The translations under genes were made by a program, and so were the position numbers. 64,000 bases of DNA, taken from the NCBI GenBank assembly GCA_035545275.1, contig DASZYT010000004.1, forward strand, positions 1 through 64,000, written 5' to 3'. The notes beneath the pieces are model-generated. The model worked only from the letters and a program-made list of their open reading frames with translations, made no database searches and was not told the origin of the DNA. Positions 26,040 to 34,125 of this stretch are shown here, piece by piece (the stretch's first letter is position 1; the number at the start of each line of letters is the position of its first letter). The DNA is from DASZYT01 sp035545275 (GTDB taxonomy: Bacteria; Patescibacteriota; Saccharimonadia; Saccharimonadales; UBA4665).

Positions 26040-26624
26040 ATGAAAAGACTATTACGTGTTGCAGCCACGGCTGTAACCTCACTGAGCCTCGTGGGCGGCT
26101 TTGCTGGAGTGGTAGGCGCCAGCTCGGGTACGAATACGGGCACCGGCCCGGATTCGACAAACACTGTCAATTCAACAAGCCATACAACCACGACCGCAAC
26201 CAACAATAATGACGTGGGGCTTCTAAATGGCAACCTGCAGGGAGCATTCAGCGGTAATGCCCGCACCCGCCACAATACCACTGGGGGAAGCGCCACGAGC
26301 GGCCGCGCCGCCAATACGAATGCGTTGAGCGTAGCGGCGACCATCAACAATACGAGTAGCTCCAAGCCAGCCGCGCCCAGCACCGTTTCAAACAGCGGTA
26401 CGAACAGTAACACCGGCCCTGACTCGACCAACCGTGTAACGTCGACTACTACTACTACATCGACCGTGCACAACGACAACGATGTACACGTCATGAACTT
26501 CAACGGCCAAATGAGCGCATCCGGTAATGCGCGCGTGTCCAACAACACGACGGGCGGTTCGGCTACATCGGGTGACGCCACCAACACCAACACCACTACC
26601 GTTAGCTTGAACATCTCAAACTAA
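26040..26624 (+). CDS. Secreted protein with two NTTGGSATSG repeats
   Basis: A 194-residue protein with a signal peptide (residues 1-26, ending VVGAS). The mature part is two repeats of about 80 residues, each with GPDSTN, a Thr-rich strand, NDNDV, and a GNAR..NNTTGGSATSG block. The same GNA..NTTAGNATSGNA block recurs in the 701-residue neighbour, so both belong to one family of repeat surface proteins. AGGAGG precedes the ATG. Function is unknown; a fibrous surface or adhesion role is inferred. Confidence 0.7.
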   Translation: MKRLLRVAATAVTSLSLVGGFAGVVGASSGTNTGTGPDSTNTVNSTSHTTTTATNNNDVGLLNGNLQGAFSGNARTRHNTTGGSATSGRAANTNALSVAATINNTSSSKPAAPSTVSNSGTNSNTGPDSTNRVTSTTTTTSTVHNDNDVHVMNFNGQMSASGNARVSNNTTGGSATSGDATNTNTTTVSLNISN

Positions 26625-26634
26625 CGTGAAAGAC

Positions 26635-26666
26635 CCAGGGAGGCCGGCATCCCCGGTCTCCCTTGG
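26635..26666 (+). repeat. Intercistronic hairpin between repeat-protein genes
   Basis: CCA-GGGAGGCCGG pairs with CCGGTCTCCC-T-TGG around a 5-nt loop. No T tract follows, so it is more likely an mRNA-stability or attenuation element than a terminator. Confidence 0.55.
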
Positions 26667-26698
26667 ATCCACGTGAGGTAATGACCGAAGGAGGCAGC

Positions 26699-28768
26699 AT
26701 GAACAGATTCAGAATGATCATTTCCAAGGTGTTCGTCAGCGGCGTGCTGCTACTTTTGGTTGGTACCACACCCGGTACGGCTTTCGCCGACACCACTCCC
26801 GCAGATACAAGTACAACGCCTTCTACCACTACTCCAACTTCCGATCCTCAACCACCGGCGACCACTTCACCTACTGCCAAAACCACCCCTAAGACATCGT
26901 CTCCTGGCCCAACCAAGCCAAGTGGAGCAGATGCAAGCACTTACCACTACAACGCCGCCACCGGCATGTGGGAAAACCAGTATTATATATGGAACCCTTC
27001 TACCGGCCAGACTCAGCCCAAAACACCACAGACGTACAGCTACAACCCAGCAACAGGCCGATGGGATACGACAGATTGGGTATACGATGCGGCATCAGGC
27101 ACCTACAAACCAAACACCGTCTCTGTGAGCCAGCCTCCCGCTGGCGCTCCGACCAGTGGCGGCCCTGCCGCCGCCATCGCCACCCCCACTACTGCCCTAG
27201 CTACCGCGAGTACCCCTGCCACTAGCAACCCTTCAACATCTGACAAAAGCGTTTCAAACGGCACGTTCGATTTGTTTTATAACGCGGCTATCAGCAATAG
27301 CTTGAATTCTACCGCCACCTCGGGCAATGCCAGCGTCACCGGCAATACCCTGGCAGGTAACGCGACGAGTGGTAATGCGGCTGCTATCGCCACCCTCGTC
27401 AACCTGCTTCAGTCAACCGCCAGCTTTGCCGACCCACAGAACACCGTGGCCTTCACAACGGATGTCCAAGGGACGGTTACCGGCGATTTGGTAATCGACC
27501 CTACTGCTCTCGCCAAGCAGCTCAACACCCCGGCCGCGACTGCTCCCTCGGGAAACCTGACCGTCAATGCGTCGGGTAGCGGGCAAATCAATAACGATAT
27601 CTCTCTTGCGGCTACGAGTGGCAATGCCACTGTCGCCTCTAACACTACCGCGGGCAACGCCACGAGTGGTAATGCCGATGCAGTAGCCAACATCGTCAAT
27701 TTGCTCAACTCGGCCATCAGCTCCGGCAAATCATTCGTGGGAGTAGTGAATATTTATGGCAACCTCGACGGTGATATCCTGTTGCCGCCCGGTCTATTGT
27801 CAGCCTTGCTAGCCAGCAACGCCGCCTCGCCCCCTACTACTTCTACCGCTGCGAAGACCGTCACCACCAACACCGTAGCTAACATTACAAACAACCAATC
27901 CATCAACAACCAGATTTCCACAGCCTCTATCACTGGCGACGCAACCGTCAGCCAGAATACCACCGCCGGCAACGCTACCAGCGGCAATGCTCTGAGTAAT
28001 ATCACGATTCTTAACCTTACCGGCAGCAATGTCATCGGCAGTAATGACATATTGGTATTCGTAAACGTACTCGGCAAGTGGGTAGGCGCCATCGTTAACG
28101 CTCCCACCGGCGCTACGGCAGCAGAAATTGGTAGCGGCATTACGAGTAACGGCACTTTGGGTACAAACACTACCATCGACGCCACCACGAGCCAACAAAT
28201 CAACAATAACGTTTCGCTGGCTGCGAACACTGGTGACGCCTCGGTGACCCATAACACCACCGCCGGCAACGCGACGAGTGGCAATGCAACCACAAGCGCC
28301 AATTTGCTCAATATTACCAGCAGCAACCTCAGCTTTTCCAACTGGTTCGGCATTTTGTTCATCAACGTGTTCGGCACCTGGTACGGCAGCTTCGGCATGA
28401 ACACCAGCGCCGGTACCCCGTTGGCCCCATCGGCTTCGTCTTCTCACGCCACTTCTACGGGCACTCCTCCGGCGCAGGTTTTCCGTTTTGTACCCGCTAA
28501 TCCTAGCCAGTCGGCGGTGTTGAGCCCCAACACCACAACCCCCCCTACCGGCTCGGTACCGCCGACTGCGCAACTGGCATCTGCACACACCAATCCTATC
28601 ACCGTGTTGGGCGCTCACACTACAGCTCCACCCACCGACACTCCCCACTCTTTCTCAATCAGCTTTTGGGTACCAGCCATCGGCCTCGCTATCGGTGCCA
28701 GCTTGTTTGTCGCCGAACGGATAACCACCCGTCGGCAGCATTACCGCAATCACTCGTTAATCTCTTAG
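26699..28768 (+). CDS. Large repetitive surface protein with C-terminal anchor
   Basis: A 690-residue protein counted from the ATG at 26699, which has GGAGGCAGC just upstream and opens a clean signal peptide (ending GTAFAD). A Thr/Pro-rich stalk follows. Next are YHYNAATGMWENQ-type units with aromatic repeats, and then four tandem modules of about 100 residues. Each module carries NTTAGNATSGNA or a close variant and alternates with hydrophobic beta strands (ILNLTGSNV, LLNITSSNL). The C-terminus is a membrane helix (FWVPAIGLAIGASLFVA) with a basic tail, but no LPxTG motif is seen. It probably forms a beta-rich surface fibre; function is inferred. Confidence 0.7.
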   Translation: MNRFRMIISKVFVSGVLLLLVGTTPGTAFADTTPADTSTTPSTTTPTSDPQPPATTSPTAKTTPKTSSPGPTKPSGADASTYHYNAATGMWENQYYIWNPSTGQTQPKTPQTYSYNPATGRWDTTDWVYDAASGTYKPNTVSVSQPPAGAPTSGGPAAAIATPTTALATASTPATSNPSTSDKSVSNGTFDLFYNAAISNSLNSTATSGNASVTGNTLAGNATSGNAAAIATLVNLLQSTASFADPQNTVAFTTDVQGTVTGDLVIDPTALAKQLNTPAATAPSGNLTVNASGSGQINNDISLAATSGNATVASNTTAGNATSGNADAVANIVNLLNSAISSGKSFVGVVNIYGNLDGDILLPPGLLSALLASNAASPPTTSTAAKTVTTNTVANITNNQSINNQISTASITGDATVSQNTTAGNATSGNALSNITILNLTGSNVIGSNDILVFVNVLGKWVGAIVNAPTGATAAEIGSGITSNGTLGTNTTIDATTSQQINNNVSLAANTGDASVTHNTTAGNATSGNATTSANLLNITSSNLSFSNWFGILFINVFGTWYGSFGMNTSAGTPLAPSASSSHATSTGTPPAQVFRFVPANPSQSAVLSPNTTTPPTGSVPPTAQLASAHTNPITVLGAHTTAPPTDTPHSFSISFWVPAIGLAIGASLFVAERITTRRQHYRNHSLIS

Positions 28769-29176
28769 TGCAACGAGCAGTATGCTCCTAAAATGTGTTC
28801 GGCTTTGCTTTGTCCGACGTGCGTAGCCGGCCCATTGTTCAAATAGTAATGATCCATAGGGCGGCACACCTGCCAACACCGCCAGTAGAAACTTTTTACG
28901 CGGCCAGCGCAAACTGGCATAAGTGGCAATCAGCATCCCGAAATACGCTATGAAGAACGTGCCGTGAATTTGCCCGGCTATGGGTACGGCTATTTTCTGA
29001 CCTGGCAAATGGTAGCGCTGTATGGCCAGCCCCGTAATGAGCAGCGTCCAGCCAAACGCCTCAGCGAGCGCCGCTATCCGAAAAAGCATCCATGCTTCCG
29101 CCTCCGTAAATGGCCGGGCACTCTCCAGTCTGTCTAGTAACGACAACATTTTGGCGATCAGACCGCGCTTTTTCAT
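28757..29176 (-). CDS. DUF3817-type integral membrane protein
   Basis: A 139-residue membrane protein counted from the ATG at 29176. The DUF3817 hallmarks LFRIAALAEAFGWTLLITG and GQIHGTFFIAYF are present, with three to four helices. Family function is unknown. TACAAT (29183-29188) ends 6 nt before this ATG, which supports it over the upstream in-frame ATG and points to a leaderless mRNA. The 3' end overlaps the end of the repeat protein gene by 12 nt. Confidence 0.72.
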   Translation of the reverse strand: MKKRGLIAKMLSLLDRLESARPFTEAEAWMLFRIAALAEAFGWTLLITGLAIQRYHLPGQKIAVPIAGQIHGTFFIAYFGMLIATYASLRWPRKKFLLAVLAGVPPYGSLLFEQWAGYARRTKQSRTHFRSILLVALRD

Positions 29177-29227
29177 AACTTTATTGTATCGCGCAGACCT
29201 TAAGTTCACAGCACAAGACCACAGGCA

Positions 29228-30064
29228 TTAAAAAACACGCGTGGGGCTTGCCTGGCAAAGCTTGGCACTGGCCGCTTCATTGCCCGCTATCATGGCCACC
29301 ATTACATCTTTTGTAGCAAAATACGAAATCATTGCGGCCGCACTAAACGTATCTCCACAGCCTACAGAGTCAATAATTTGCTCTTCGGGAATTGGCTTGG
29401 TTTTCGCCCGTACCAGCCCCTGCGGCATTACCAGGCTGGCACCCCCTGCTCCTTGGGTCATAATAATATTCGTTTTCTGGCTCAGTTTTGCCCAGGTATG
29501 AGCCTCCCTCACATCACCGTGTACGTCGTCTTCAGACAGGACCACCAGGTCAAATAGAGGCAAAATGCCAGCCGCCTCTTCAAATTTGCGTGATAACACC
29601 TTGCCTCTTTGGTCGACCGAACGCAAAAATCCTTGCGGCAATAATACTGTTAAGCAGGTCGGCTTTTTAGTCAAGAACAGCTCTGCAATATATTCAATAG
29701 AATAATTAGGCAACAAAGGCGCCAACACGATAACATCGGCCTCGGCCACGCTTTGCCTAACCTCTTTTGACAGCGGGACGGGTTTTGCGGTATTCACATG
29801 GTCGCACCACTGAGTCCTGCGACCATCATGAGTTACATTTTTGTACACCAAGGTGCGTTTACCTTGAGAAGTAGCAATTAAACATAGCCCTTTTGAATAC
29901 TTTTGAAAGTCAGCGCCATAAGGTGCAATCAAAACCGGATCAATGTCGGTATGGGTGCGAAAGTACGCCGCCATGTACATCAATGATGAGCCCCAGCCCG
30001 TGTACGAAGATTGCTCGCTCGTATTGCTATCGATGCACACATGTCCAACCAAAACCACTTTCAT
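29228..30064 (-). CDS. PfkB-family carbohydrate/nucleoside kinase
   Basis: A 278-residue ribokinase-fold kinase. The start is MKVVLVGHVCIDSN, and WGSSLMYMAAYF resembles the usual sugar-binding GG region. The C-terminal PfkB signature is IIDSVGCGDTFSAA, with the catalytic Asp in GCGD. The substrate is unknown. The open frame extends 83 codons further upstream through tRNA-like sequence, but TGCTATACT ends 7 nt before the ATG at 30064, so that ATG is the start and the mRNA is likely leaderless. Confidence 0.85.
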   Translation of the reverse strand: MKVVLVGHVCIDSNTSEQSSYTGWGSSLMYMAAYFRTHTDIDPVLIAPYGADFQKYSKGLCLIATSQGKRTLVYKNVTHDGRRTQWCDHVNTAKPVPLSKEVRQSVAEADVIVLAPLLPNYSIEYIAELFLTKKPTCLTVLLPQGFLRSVDQRGKVLSRKFEEAAGILPLFDLVVLSEDDVHGDVREAHTWAKLSQKTNIIMTQGAGGASLVMPQGLVRAKTKPIPEEQIIDSVGCGDTFSAAAMISYFATKDVMVAMIAGNEAASAKLCQASPTRVF

Positions 30065-30192
30065 GGGCTTAAGTATAGCACTGCGCAGGGCAACCGACCG
30101 GATAACGCACGTATCTGTGCGCCCTGCTTTGCGGGGCAGCAGCCTAACAACCGAACGCGGCGCGCCGGTTCGCATCGCAAGCCGCAAACTTG

Positions 30193-30235
30193 CCCAAAGA
30201 AAAAGCCCCAGCACTTGCTGGGACTCTTTCTTTGG
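30193..30235 (-). repeat. Terminator-like hairpin beside a broken tRNA-Asp copy
   Basis: Minus-strand CCAAAGAAA...CCCAGCA pairs with TGCTGGG...TTTCTTTGG. It stands to the broken tRNA copy as the terminator at 30378-30402 stands to the intact tRNA-Asp. Confidence 0.55.
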
Positions 30236-30326
30236 CGGGCCCGACCGGATGAACGCTTCGCTACTACCTGCGCAGCTTTCTCGGAGCCAGCTCCTGCGAG
30301 AGCTGCTTGTCATCGAACCGGCGATC
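30233..30326 (-). pseudogene. Broken tRNA-Asp copy with inserted hairpin
   Basis: TGGCGGGCCCGACCGGAT (30233-30250) is identical to the 3' end of tRNA-Asp (30411-30428). The next 15 nt of that gene, TCGAACCGGCGATCT, reappear at 30312-30326. Between them are about 61 nt with a hairpin built on GCAGCT...AGCTGC, placed in what would be the T loop. The rest of the tRNA is missing. It looks like a tandem duplicate that was broken by an insertion and deletion. Confidence 0.65.
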
Positions 30327-30377
30327 TACGCTCACTTCGTTCGCTGATCGCAGATCCAATCCGGGAGGGCGGGCACG

Positions 30378-30402
30378 AAAAAAGCCCACCGCAAGGGTGG
30401 GC
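30378..30402 (-). terminator. tRNA-Asp terminator
   Basis: GCCCACC/GGTGGGC with loop of 5 nt, followed on the minus strand by TTTTTT. Confidence 0.9.
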
Positions 30403-30410
30403 GCTTTTCG

Positions 30411-30487
30411 TGGCGGGCCCGACCGGATTCGAACCGGCGATCTCCTCCGTGACAGGGAGGCGTGATAGGCCTCTTCACTACGAGCCC
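30411..30487 (-). tRNA. tRNA-Asp(GTC)
   Basis: A 77-nt cloverleaf. The acceptor is GGGCTCG/CGGGCCC, the discriminator is G73 as expected for Asp, and CCA is encoded. The anticodon loop CTGTCAC gives GTC. Confidence 0.97.
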
Positions 30488-30506
30488 GCGTCGACATTGG
30501 CCAGGT

Positions 30507-30559
30507 AAGCTAGGTGGCCGGTGCGATAAAGTAAATTTCTCGCTTCGGCCACCTAGCTT
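30507..30559. repeat. 13-bp perfect inverted repeat
   Basis: AAGCTAGGTGGCC (30507-30519) and GGCCACCTAGCTT (30547-30559) flank a 27-nt AT-rich loop. The rest of the gap to 30701 holds a looser hairpin (AAAATTG/CAATTTT). No gene is seen in 30560-30701. Confidence 0.6.
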
Positions 30560-30701
30560 GGCGCCATGCCCCCTTTCAAAATTGCATTCAGTCGCCTTCG
30601 GCTCCTTGGATTACAATTTTGGTTTTCAAAGGAACGACTCTCGTCGTACAAAATGAACAACAGGGGTAATGATACCAATTCAGAGGAGAAAAAGCAACCG
30701 G

Positions 30702-31790
30702 CTAAACGTGGATGTATTTGTGGGCGGCCTCTTTGGCAGCCACACCATTGATATAGGTGTTGACATCCTTAAACTCAAACTCGATGTGAGCAGCTTTGAC
30801 TTTGTCCCCTTGCCTGCTGATAACTTTTACGATCTCAAGGCTTGTGCCGCTGTTAATGATGCCTGATGTTTGCCCGGGCTTGAGCTTGAACAACTCGGCC
30901 GCCACCTGTGGCGAGATATCACGGTCCGACTTGGCAATAGTACCCGCGTATTGGCCGCCCTGGTTACGTGTCACGACGTCATCTGATGACTGCTTAGCAA
31001 TGTCGGCAAATTTGGCACCGTGTTGCAACGCGTTCAGCGCTTGCTGCGCCCGCTGATGCGTAGCTGTGTCGAGCGTTGATACTACCTTCTCTGCCAGCAG
31101 TTGCTGTTTGAGTTCACGTTTGAAATCACTCATGGTCCAGCCCCAGAATTCACTCAAAACATCCTCGAAGACTTGCTGGTTGCCTCCTAGGCGATTTTCG
31201 GATTGAACCAACGCTACCTCATTGTTTACTTCTTGATCGCTCACCGACACATGGTGCTCGGCAGCCAACTGTTTAACGTAGGTATTGTTGATGACATCTT
31301 GCATAGCCTGCTTTTTATAAATAACCAGCCGGCGCTTGCCATCTGTTGATCCAAAGTCAACTTTTTGCTGTGTTTCGTAGTAGTGCATATTGCGACGAAG
31401 CTCAAACAGATAGTTTTCATACGCGATAAACCGAGAACCTACCTTGGCCACCGGGAATGGGAACACGCGAGTCACGTCGTAGGTAAAAGCCGAGGTAGAC
31501 TGAAAACGATACAGTGCCAGTCCACACCACGCAAAAAAGACCAGGACAGCTACCACCACAATAGCCATAGAAAGCTTGACGATGCGATGTTTGGAGTGCG
31601 GCAGCGGATACACATATTTGCGGGCTCGCGACAACACCGCTTCACGGTGTTCGGCAACGGTCTCATTAGTAATACGTGGCAAATCCCGTACCGGTTCCGA
31701 TTCACCAGGTTGGTGCGACGTAACAGTCTTGCGCACTTTGTGTATAACGTGTTGTGGCTTGAGTTTGAGTTTAGGTCTCTTCAATTTCAT
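30702..31790 (-). CDS. Membrane-anchored PpiC/SurA-type foldase
   Basis: A 362-residue protein. A basic cytoplasmic N-terminus (about 70 residues) precedes one membrane helix (about 72-93). The extracytoplasmic part has a SurA-like N-terminal helical region and a parvulin-type PPIase domain (about 255-345) with the typical GGQYAGTIAKSDRDISPQVAAELFKLKPGQ block. It should help fold exported proteins, such as the many secreted proteins in this window. It overlaps the PH-domain gene by 20 nt. Confidence 0.82.
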   Translation of the reverse strand: MKLKRPKLKLKPQHVIHKVRKTVTSHQPGESEPVRDLPRITNETVAEHREAVLSRARKYVYPLPHSKHRIVKLSMAIVVVAVLVFFAWCGLALYRFQSTSAFTYDVTRVFPFPVAKVGSRFIAYENYLFELRRNMHYYETQQKVDFGSTDGKRRLVIYKKQAMQDVINNTYVKQLAAEHHVSVSDQEVNNEVALVQSENRLGGNQQVFEDVLSEFWGWTMSDFKRELKQQLLAEKVVSTLDTATHQRAQQALNALQHGAKFADIAKQSSDDVVTRNQGGQYAGTIAKSDRDISPQVAAELFKLKPGQTSGIINSGTSLEIVKVISRQGDKVKAAHIEFEFKDVNTYINGVAAKEAAHKYIHV

Positions 31791-32340
31791 TTCCCTCTGC
31801 AGCGCGGGCTCCTCCGTATGGCAACACTACGGTAGCCTCCGGCCGTTCGCGTAAAACTTCTACAATTTTACGCTGGATTTTGGCTGGATGGTGGATGTTA
31901 TGCACCACCATTTCCCCTACGTATGTCTGCATAGTTATTGTACCAAATCCCAGCAGGGTTTCTTGAAAGCCCTCTATAGCGTAATTAACCGACTGGATTT
32001 GTTGTAGGCTAATGTCAGCCACGCTCCGATGCCAGAACCCCCGTTGCGTAATCTGTATGAATCGCTGATCTGTTACGATGAATACACTGAAATACCACCC
32101 TATCCACGACGGGAAAAAGATAATCACACCCAAAATGATACCGGCAGCCAAGCCGCCAAAGAACATATTAAGCCCCAGGTTGGGGTCAATAGCGGCCGGA
32201 ATAACGCCAATGAGGGGCCCCAGCATGCCAAACACCAAACCCTTACGCATAATAATGGGGTGCTTACGGAATACGAATAACACCTCTTCGTCATCGAACT
32301 GGTCGGCGAAGTATTTTTGTTTCTTCACTTCTTCTGCCAT
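31771..32340 (-). CDS. Membrane protein with bacterial PH domain
   Basis: A 189-residue protein. Two membrane helices (about residues 35-55 and 58-85) precede a bPH2 (DUF304) domain with VTDQRFIQITQRGFWHRSVADISLQQIQSV. The family is linked to envelope stress but has no defined function. TGGTACAAT ends 6 nt before the ATG at 32340, so this start is preferred to the ATG two codons upstream, and the mRNA is probably leaderless. First gene of an operon with the PPIase. Confidence 0.78.
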   Translation of the reverse strand: MAEEVKKQKYFADQFDDEEVLFVFRKHPIIMRKGLVFGMLGPLIGVIPAAIDPNLGLNMFFGGLAAGIILGVIIFFPSWIGWYFSVFIVTDQRFIQITQRGFWHRSVADISLQQIQSVNYAIEGFQETLLGFGTITMQTYVGEMVVHNIHHPAKIQRKIVEVLRERPEATVVLPYGGARAAEGNEIEET

Positions 32341-32420
32341 AAGCATATTGTACCAGAGTTAGTTATGTCCCAGGCTGCGAGGAAATGCGCCTGCTCGATG
32401 CGGATAGCTCGGATGTGACC

Positions 32421-32495
32421 TGGTGCCCCCACCAGGATTCGAACCTGGAGCTCCTCCTTAGGACGGAGTTATTTTATCCATTGAACTACAGGGGC
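32421..32495 (-). tRNA. tRNA-Arg(CCT)
   Basis: A 75-nt cloverleaf with encoded ACCA. The acceptor is GCCCCTG/TGGGGGC and the anticodon loop GTCCTAA gives CCT. The first anticodon-stem pair (A27-G43) and one D-stem pair are mismatched. It lies 11 nt downstream of ndk. Confidence 0.9.
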
Positions 32496-32506
32496 AAAAG
32501 AGCCAA

Positions 32507-32971
32507 TTAGCTCCGCTCAAATTCTTCGTAGAGGTGCAAGTATTCTGACTTATCGTAGTCGAATAGCTCTTCTGAGGTAAAGAAACGGGCTACTTCGGCC
32601 TGGCCGCTCCCCGTACTGTCAGAAGCATGGATGAGGTTACGCCCGGTACCAATGGCATAGTCACCGCGGACCGTACCCGCAGCCGCTTCACGCGGGTTGG
32701 TCGAACCCACTAGGATACGTACCGAATTGACGCACTGGTAGCCCTCCCACGCCATTACGATCACCGGTGAGCTTTTCATAAACTCTTCCAGGCCGGCATA
32801 GAATGGCTTCTCGATGTGTTCGGCATAGTGGGCGCGGAGTAGAGCAGTGTCAAGCCGCATCATCTTGAGGCCAATGAGTTTGAGGCCCTTGTTTTCCAGG
32901 CGGCGGATAATTTCACCCACCAAGCCGCGTTGCACGGCGTCGGGCTTTGCGATAATCAAGGTTCGTTCCAT
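32507..32971 (-). CDS. ndk: Nucleoside diphosphate kinase
   Basis: A 154-residue NDK counted from MERTLIIAKPDAV. The enzyme balances NTP and dNTP pools. The catalytic His lies in NLIHASDS, and GLVGEIIRR and GDYA are conserved. AGGA sits 8 nt before this ATG, so the upstream in-frame ATG at 32998 is not used. TGATACAAT lies further upstream, giving a leader of about 20 nt. Confidence 0.95.
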   Translation of the reverse strand: MERTLIIAKPDAVQRGLVGEIIRRLENKGLKLIGLKMMRLDTALLRAHYAEHIEKPFYAGLEEFMKSSPVIVMAWEGYQCVNSVRILVGSTNPREAAAGTVRGDYAIGTGRNLIHASDSTGSGQAEVARFFTSEELFDYDKSEYLHLYEEFERS

Positions 32972-33060
32972 GAAGGGTTCCTGTTTAGGTTTGCCCAAAT
33001 TGTATCAGATTACTTCGGTATTCTCCAGGGAAGTTTGGAGAAGTGTCGTACAATATACTT

Positions 33061-33984
33061 ATGCTATTTGAAAAGGCCAAAACGGATTTTTTGGAATATT
33101 TGGAGATAGAGCAAAACCGCTCACAAAAAACTATCGCCAACTATGACCACTATTTGAGCCGTTTGCTCGATTTTGCCGGTGACGACATTACCGTAAGCGA
33201 CATTGACGCGGAACTGATCCGTAAATGGCGTCTGTGGCTTAACCGCCTGGGCACCAATACCAGCGACGAACTCGGAAAAGCCACACTCAACTATCACTTG
33301 ATTGCCCTGCGGAGTTTCCTGAAGTTTTGTGCTAAGCGCAATACCCCTGCCCTCAGTGCCGATAAAATTGAGCTCGCGCGAACACGACGCCAACAGGTGA
33401 CCTTTTTAAACGAAGAGGAGCTAGAACGACTCTTTGCCCAACCAGACCTAGGCAAGATAAATGGCGTACGCGACCGGGCTATCTTGGAGCTGCTATTTAG
33501 CTCCGGGCTGCGCGTAAGCGAGCTCGTGGGGCTCGATCGTGACCATATCAACCTACGGCGCCGAGAATTTATGGTACGCGGTAAAGGGCAAAAGGACCGA
33601 CCTATCTTCATAAGCCCCGAGGCCGCCAAATGGGTAGCTCATTACCTGGAACGACGCAATGACAATGCCCGCCCCCTGTTTGTACGCTACAGTGGTCGCA
33701 AAACAGTAGATTTAAGTGGCAACTATCATCGGCTGACCGCTCGTAGTATACAACGGCTCGTGGCTCGCTATGCCCTGTTGGCCGGCATCACCAAGCACGT
33801 CAGTCCCCACACGCTGCGTCACAGTTTTGCTACGGATCTGCTTATGAACGGGGCCGATTTGCGCTCAGTCCAGGCCATGCTAGGTCATAGCAATATCAGC
33901 ACCACCCAGATTTATACCCACGTAACCGACCCGCATTTAAAAATTACCCACGAGAAATACCATAGACATGTGCCTGACGGTTAG
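33061..33984 (+). CDS. XerC/XerD-type tyrosine recombinase
   Basis: A 307-residue recombinase of the usual Xer length. The N-terminal SAM-like domain covers about residues 1-90. All catalytic residues are seen: Arg151 (SGLRVSEL), Lys175 (RGKGQKDR), His250 and Arg253 (SPHTLRHSF), His276 (LGHSN) and Tyr285 (QIYTHV). It probably resolves chromosome dimers at a dif site, which I did not find. TACAAT ends 6 nt before the ATG with no Shine-Dalgarno, so leaderless translation is likely. Confidence 0.92.
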   Translation: MLFEKAKTDFLEYLEIEQNRSQKTIANYDHYLSRLLDFAGDDITVSDIDAELIRKWRLWLNRLGTNTSDELGKATLNYHLIALRSFLKFCAKRNTPALSADKIELARTRRQQVTFLNEEELERLFAQPDLGKINGVRDRAILELLFSSGLRVSELVGLDRDHINLRRREFMVRGKGQKDRPIFISPEAAKWVAHYLERRNDNARPLFVRYSGRKTVDLSGNYHRLTARSIQRLVARYALLAGITKHVSPHTLRHSFATDLLMNGADLRSVQAMLGHSNISTTQIYTHVTDPHLKITHEKYHRHVPDG

Positions 33985-34125
33985 CCCAGGAGAGAGCAGC
34001 CCGGGCAAAAATCACACTTTTCGCCCGGCGCGACGAGAGAACCTGAGTTCTCTCACGAGCGTAGCATCGTTACCCATCCGCACCTAAAAGGCGGTGCACG
34101 AAAAATTTCACCATAAGCCCGCTAG
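33985..34125. other. Intergenic hairpins after the recombinase gene
   Basis: CCGGGC/GCCCGG around an A/T-rich loop (about 34009-34028) and GAGAGAAC/GTTCTCTC (about 34036-34053) lie between convergent genes. They are likely terminators or mRNA ends. Confidence 0.45.

Noticed and set aside
30065..30313. 83-codon N-terminal extension of the PfkB kinase
   Set aside because: The extension is translated tRNA-like and intergenic DNA. The kinase fold begins at 30064, directly behind TGCTATACT.
33061..33984. Phage integrase
   Set aside because: The length and all motifs are of the Xer type, with no phage genes nearby.
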